Source: CAZIPZ01 sp964541075 (GTDB lineage Bacteria > Acidobacteriota > Terriglobia > 20CM-2-55-15). Taken from it: DNA of 8,159 nucleotides. Below the pieces are notes generated by a model. That model saw only the letters and a program-made list of their open reading frames with translations, was not told the DNA's origin and made no database searches. Positions 5,934-8,159 of this stretch are shown piece by piece (the stretch's first letter is position 1; each line of letters opens with the position of its first letter). The position numbers and the translations under genes were made by a program. The DNA is taken from contig CAZIPZ010000185.1 of the NCBI GenBank assembly GCA_964541075.1, forward strand, positions 1 to 8,159, given 5' to 3'.

Positions 5934-8159
5934 CTATCGAACATCCGCGGGCGATATTCTTCCAGCTGCGCTGTAGGGTGTAATCGCTCCATCTACCGAC
6001 AATTGATCCGATGCGTTCAAAAGAACCAGACGGACAAAGTGCCGATGACTTTTTGTTAATCGGCCGATCACAAAGCTTTCGTAGTTCATTCCTGATTGTC
6101 TGACAGGAAGTCTTGTCACAAGGGTATCCCCTCGATTGTTTGCCATCAGACTGAATGCAGCAACAGCGACGGGAGCGGACGAAGAGACGCGTATTATTCC
6201 GTTGAGTCGATCCCGTTCTTGCCATATTGGAATCTCGTTCAGCGCGATCGAAATCTGCCCATCGGGCGGAACAGTCAGCGTCGCTCGCTCAACAAGAGTT
6301 CTTCCATTTTCTACAAATTCCAACTGAATTTCCGCATCACGATCTGATGGATTCACCAGGGACAATCCGGTAGATCCGGCAAAACCGTCCGCTTGAAGAA
6401 GAAAGCGTGTGGAGGGTTTCATTGCGGCTAAATGGGCCATTGAATTGAATCGTGGCGATTTTCGGTAGGATACGATCACAGCAGCATCAGGCAACAGACC
6501 GCTGGAGTTCAGGACCTGCATATAGCCTGCTCGCGGAAGGTTCGAATCGCCCACATCGCCGAACCGTCGCACTCCCCGTGGTGGGAGTGAATATGGGACG
6601 TCCCGGATTTCTACTTGGGAAAACGGAGTGGAAGACCCACGCCAGACGTATCGAATCAAACCTTCAACAGCTTCTTCACCGCGATTCATCAAAAGCGTGT
6701 CAGTGGTCCATCCCCCTCCGGACGCGAGTTGAGGAATCACGTCCAATTCCGAAGCCGGCTGACTTAAATCGATCGCCGACATGGCAGCATGACTCCACTC
6801 GCCTGTTGCTTGCCGCTGCGACAACAGTGCTCGAACTCCAAGTTTAGCTGAAGAGTGGAACGTCAAAGTCCCACTGACGCCAGAAGCGACGTCAAAAGGT
6901 GGTTCCGTCAAAAGCCGTTGGAGCAACTGTTCCGGACTCAAAACAAAGCTGCCTGAGGCAACCTGAAGCCCCTGGGCATCCAGGGCCGTAAACGCAACTT
7001 CCGCTGGCTGGTCGCTTACATTGACGAAAGCCACCGAGGTCTGCGATCCTTCGGTCGTATCCAGCAACAAACGTCCGTCCACCATGGAAGTCGCACAGTC
7101 CAGCCCTGTTTCACTGACAACAAGCCCATTCTCTACAAACCGAGATACACCGCATCCAGCAATCGTTCCATTCGCTTGAAGCCGAAAATAGGATGTCGCG
7201 GTGGTTGAAAGTTCATCTCGGACTGTTAACCCACGTGCTCCTCCGGCCGGTAATATGAACGGCGTACGAGCCATTACGGAATCGATTCTCGACGTGTCAT
7301 AAGGAAGGGTGAATTCATTCCAAGGCTCTCTCTTGTACCTGTTCAGATATGGTGAGTACGTCTGAACCCGAATGATGGATTGACTCGGTTCGAAACGAAA
7401 AATCCGCATGTACCCATTGCCTCCATTTCCAATCCATTGAAAATTGGAGTAGGCCTGACTTACAGGCATTCCCGTGGTTGCCAAGTCCTGGCGGCTCACT
7501 CCTTCAACCGATATAAAATGACCATTCACGACCAGCGATATGTTCTTCGTCCCGCCAATCAAACGATCCCAAAGCCTTTCGCCATTGTAATCGGCCGATA
7601 GTCCATACGGTGCAGGTCCATGGAGGGTGGCATTCGTCGAGCGAGTGCCATCGATGTCCAGATAGGCATGCGTCGTAACGATGACTTCCCGGTTAGGGTG
7701 ATCATTTATGACCTGCCGAGCCCATTCCACCGCCGCCTCTCTCGGAAAGAACTCAAGCGCTAGCACCAGATATTTTCTGTTGCCGGCCTCGAACGTAATG
7801 TAATGATTCTCATTGCCACCTGTAGGGTACGAACTGCTGCCATACCACGACCTGCCGGCCAATCGAGCCGGACCGAAAAATCGGTTGTAGTTCCTTGCTG
7901 CACGGTTGCCAACAGAGCCGCAGCCAGCGTCATAGTCGTGGTTTCCAATCGTCGCAACATATGGCATGCCAATGCTGTCGAGGATTGCGTAGGCTTTGTC
8001 GGCATTCAACCACTGAGCGACGCTATTGCCGCAATCGACGATATCTCCCAGTCCAACAGCGGCTTTGATATTCATCCCGTCCGCGTTGGCTGCAATCCAG
8101 CGCATTTGCGCGTACATCATTTCGGGAGACGCAGCTCCCGCAGCCGCGGAGTAGTACTG
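5934..8159 (-). CDS. Calcineurin-like metallophosphoesterase with tandem C-terminal modules, 5' end cut by right edge
   Basis: This is a two-metal phosphoesterase domain of the calcineurin superfamily, probably exported. The frame stays open upstream of the ATG at 8120 to the window edge, reading QYYSAAAGAASPE. This resembles the segment after the first metal motif of the family (DTQ-type), so the signal peptide and first metal ligand lie outside the window; 741 residues are visible. Counting from the Met at 8120: GLGDIVDCGN at 23-32 (GDxxD), GNHDYD at 59-64, VTTHAYLD at 148-155 and NGHFISVEG at 199-207. The usual second His of GHxH is Ile here. After about residue 290 come three roughly 100-residue modules, near 353-450, 462-560 and 573-674, each starting with a phrase like TSVAFVNVSD, TDTLLMNRGEE or TGLSLVNPSD. 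A fourth begins at 694 (FVRLVLLNASD) and stops after 35 residues. Such modules are likely beta-sandwiches for surface binding. The substrate is unknown. Confidence 0.9.
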   Translation of the reverse strand, partial: QYYSAAAGAASPEMMYAQMRWIAANADGMNIKAAVGLGDIVDCGNSVAQWLNADKAYAILDSIGMPYVATIGNHDYDAGCGSVGNRAARNYNRFFGPARLAGRSWYGSSSYPTGGNENHYITFEAGNRKYLVLALEFFPREAAVEWARQVINDHPNREVIVTTHAYLDIDGTRSTNATLHGPAPYGLSADYNGERLWDRLIGGTKNISLVVNGHFISVEGVSRQDLATTGMPVSQAYSNFQWIGNGGNGYMRIFRFEPSQSIIRVQTYSPYLNRYKREPWNEFTLPYDTSRIDSVMARTPFILPAGGARGLTVRDELSTTATSYFRLQANGTIAGCGVSRFVENGLVVSETGLDCATSMVDGRLLLDTTEGSQTSVAFVNVSDQPAEVAFTALDAQGLQVASGSFVLSPEQLLQRLLTEPPFDVASGVSGTLTFHSSAKLGVRALLSQRQATGEWSHAAMSAIDLSQPASELDVIPQLASGGGWTTDTLLMNRGEEAVEGLIRYVWRGSSTPFSQVEIRDVPYSLPPRGVRRFGDVGDSNLPRAGYMQVLNSSGLLPDAAVIVSYRKSPRFNSMAHLAAMKPSTRFLLQADGFAGSTGLSLVNPSDRDAEIQLEFVENGRTLVERATLTVPPDGQISIALNEIPIWQERDRLNGIIRVSSSAPVAVAAFSLMANNRGDTLVTRLPVRQSGMNYESFVIGRLTKSHRHFVRLVLLNASDQLSVDGAITPYSAAGRISPADVR

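Noticed and set aside
5734..6225. Minus-strand frame of 163 codons overlapping the end of the metallophosphoesterase
   Set aside because: Most of it is out of frame with the repeat modules, which are clearly the coding frame. Composition is Cys/Ser/Arg-rich and no start signal is seen. Its 3' part is noted in the gap description.
6452..6847. Plus-strand frame of 131 codons opposite the repeat modules
   Set aside because: It is antisense to the second and third C-terminal modules of the metallophosphoesterase, with no ribosome site and no recognisable motif.

Overview
This window looks like chromosomal DNA from a soil-type Gram-negative bacterium, most likely an Acidobacteriota member of the Solibacter/Bryobacter kind. 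That guess is an inference. It rests on a YVTN beta-propeller fused to a phosphoesterase, on a metallophosphoesterase carrying tandem 'LVNPSD'-type C-terminal modules, on an outer-membrane barrel ending in Phe, and on mid-range GC. No rRNA, tRNA, intact IS, CRISPR array or phage gene was found.

Every gene I can support is on the minus strand, so transcription runs from the right edge to the left. In that order: (i) 8159-5934, a secreted-type calcineurin-like metallophosphoesterase cut by the right edge, with a long repetitive C-terminal region; (ii) a 457-base gap (5933-5477) with strong hairpins and an unrecognised open frame that has no good start; (iii) 5476-4715, a 253-residue exported probable outer-membrane beta-barrel; (iv) 4619-1944, an 891-residue membrane-anchored YVTN/YncE-like propeller joined to an alkaline-phosphatase-superfamily phosphoesterase, with an unusual acidic tail; (v) 1813-332, a polyprenyl-phosphate sugar-1-phosphate transferase that starts exopolysaccharide or O-antigen subunit assembly; (vi) 151-1, the start of an unrecognised reading frame cut by the left edge.

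Spacings of about 95 to 460 bases argue against a tight operon, although all genes are co-directional. The common theme is the cell envelope: two exported phosphatases of different superfamilies, an outer-membrane protein and a lipid-linked glycan primer. The sequence does not show that they form one pathway. I see no clear evidence of a new defence, mobile or regulatory system. The items most worth checking are the structured gap at 5477-5933, the unassigned frame at the left edge, the altered metal-binding motif of the metallophosphoesterase and the acidic tail of the propeller-phosphatase.
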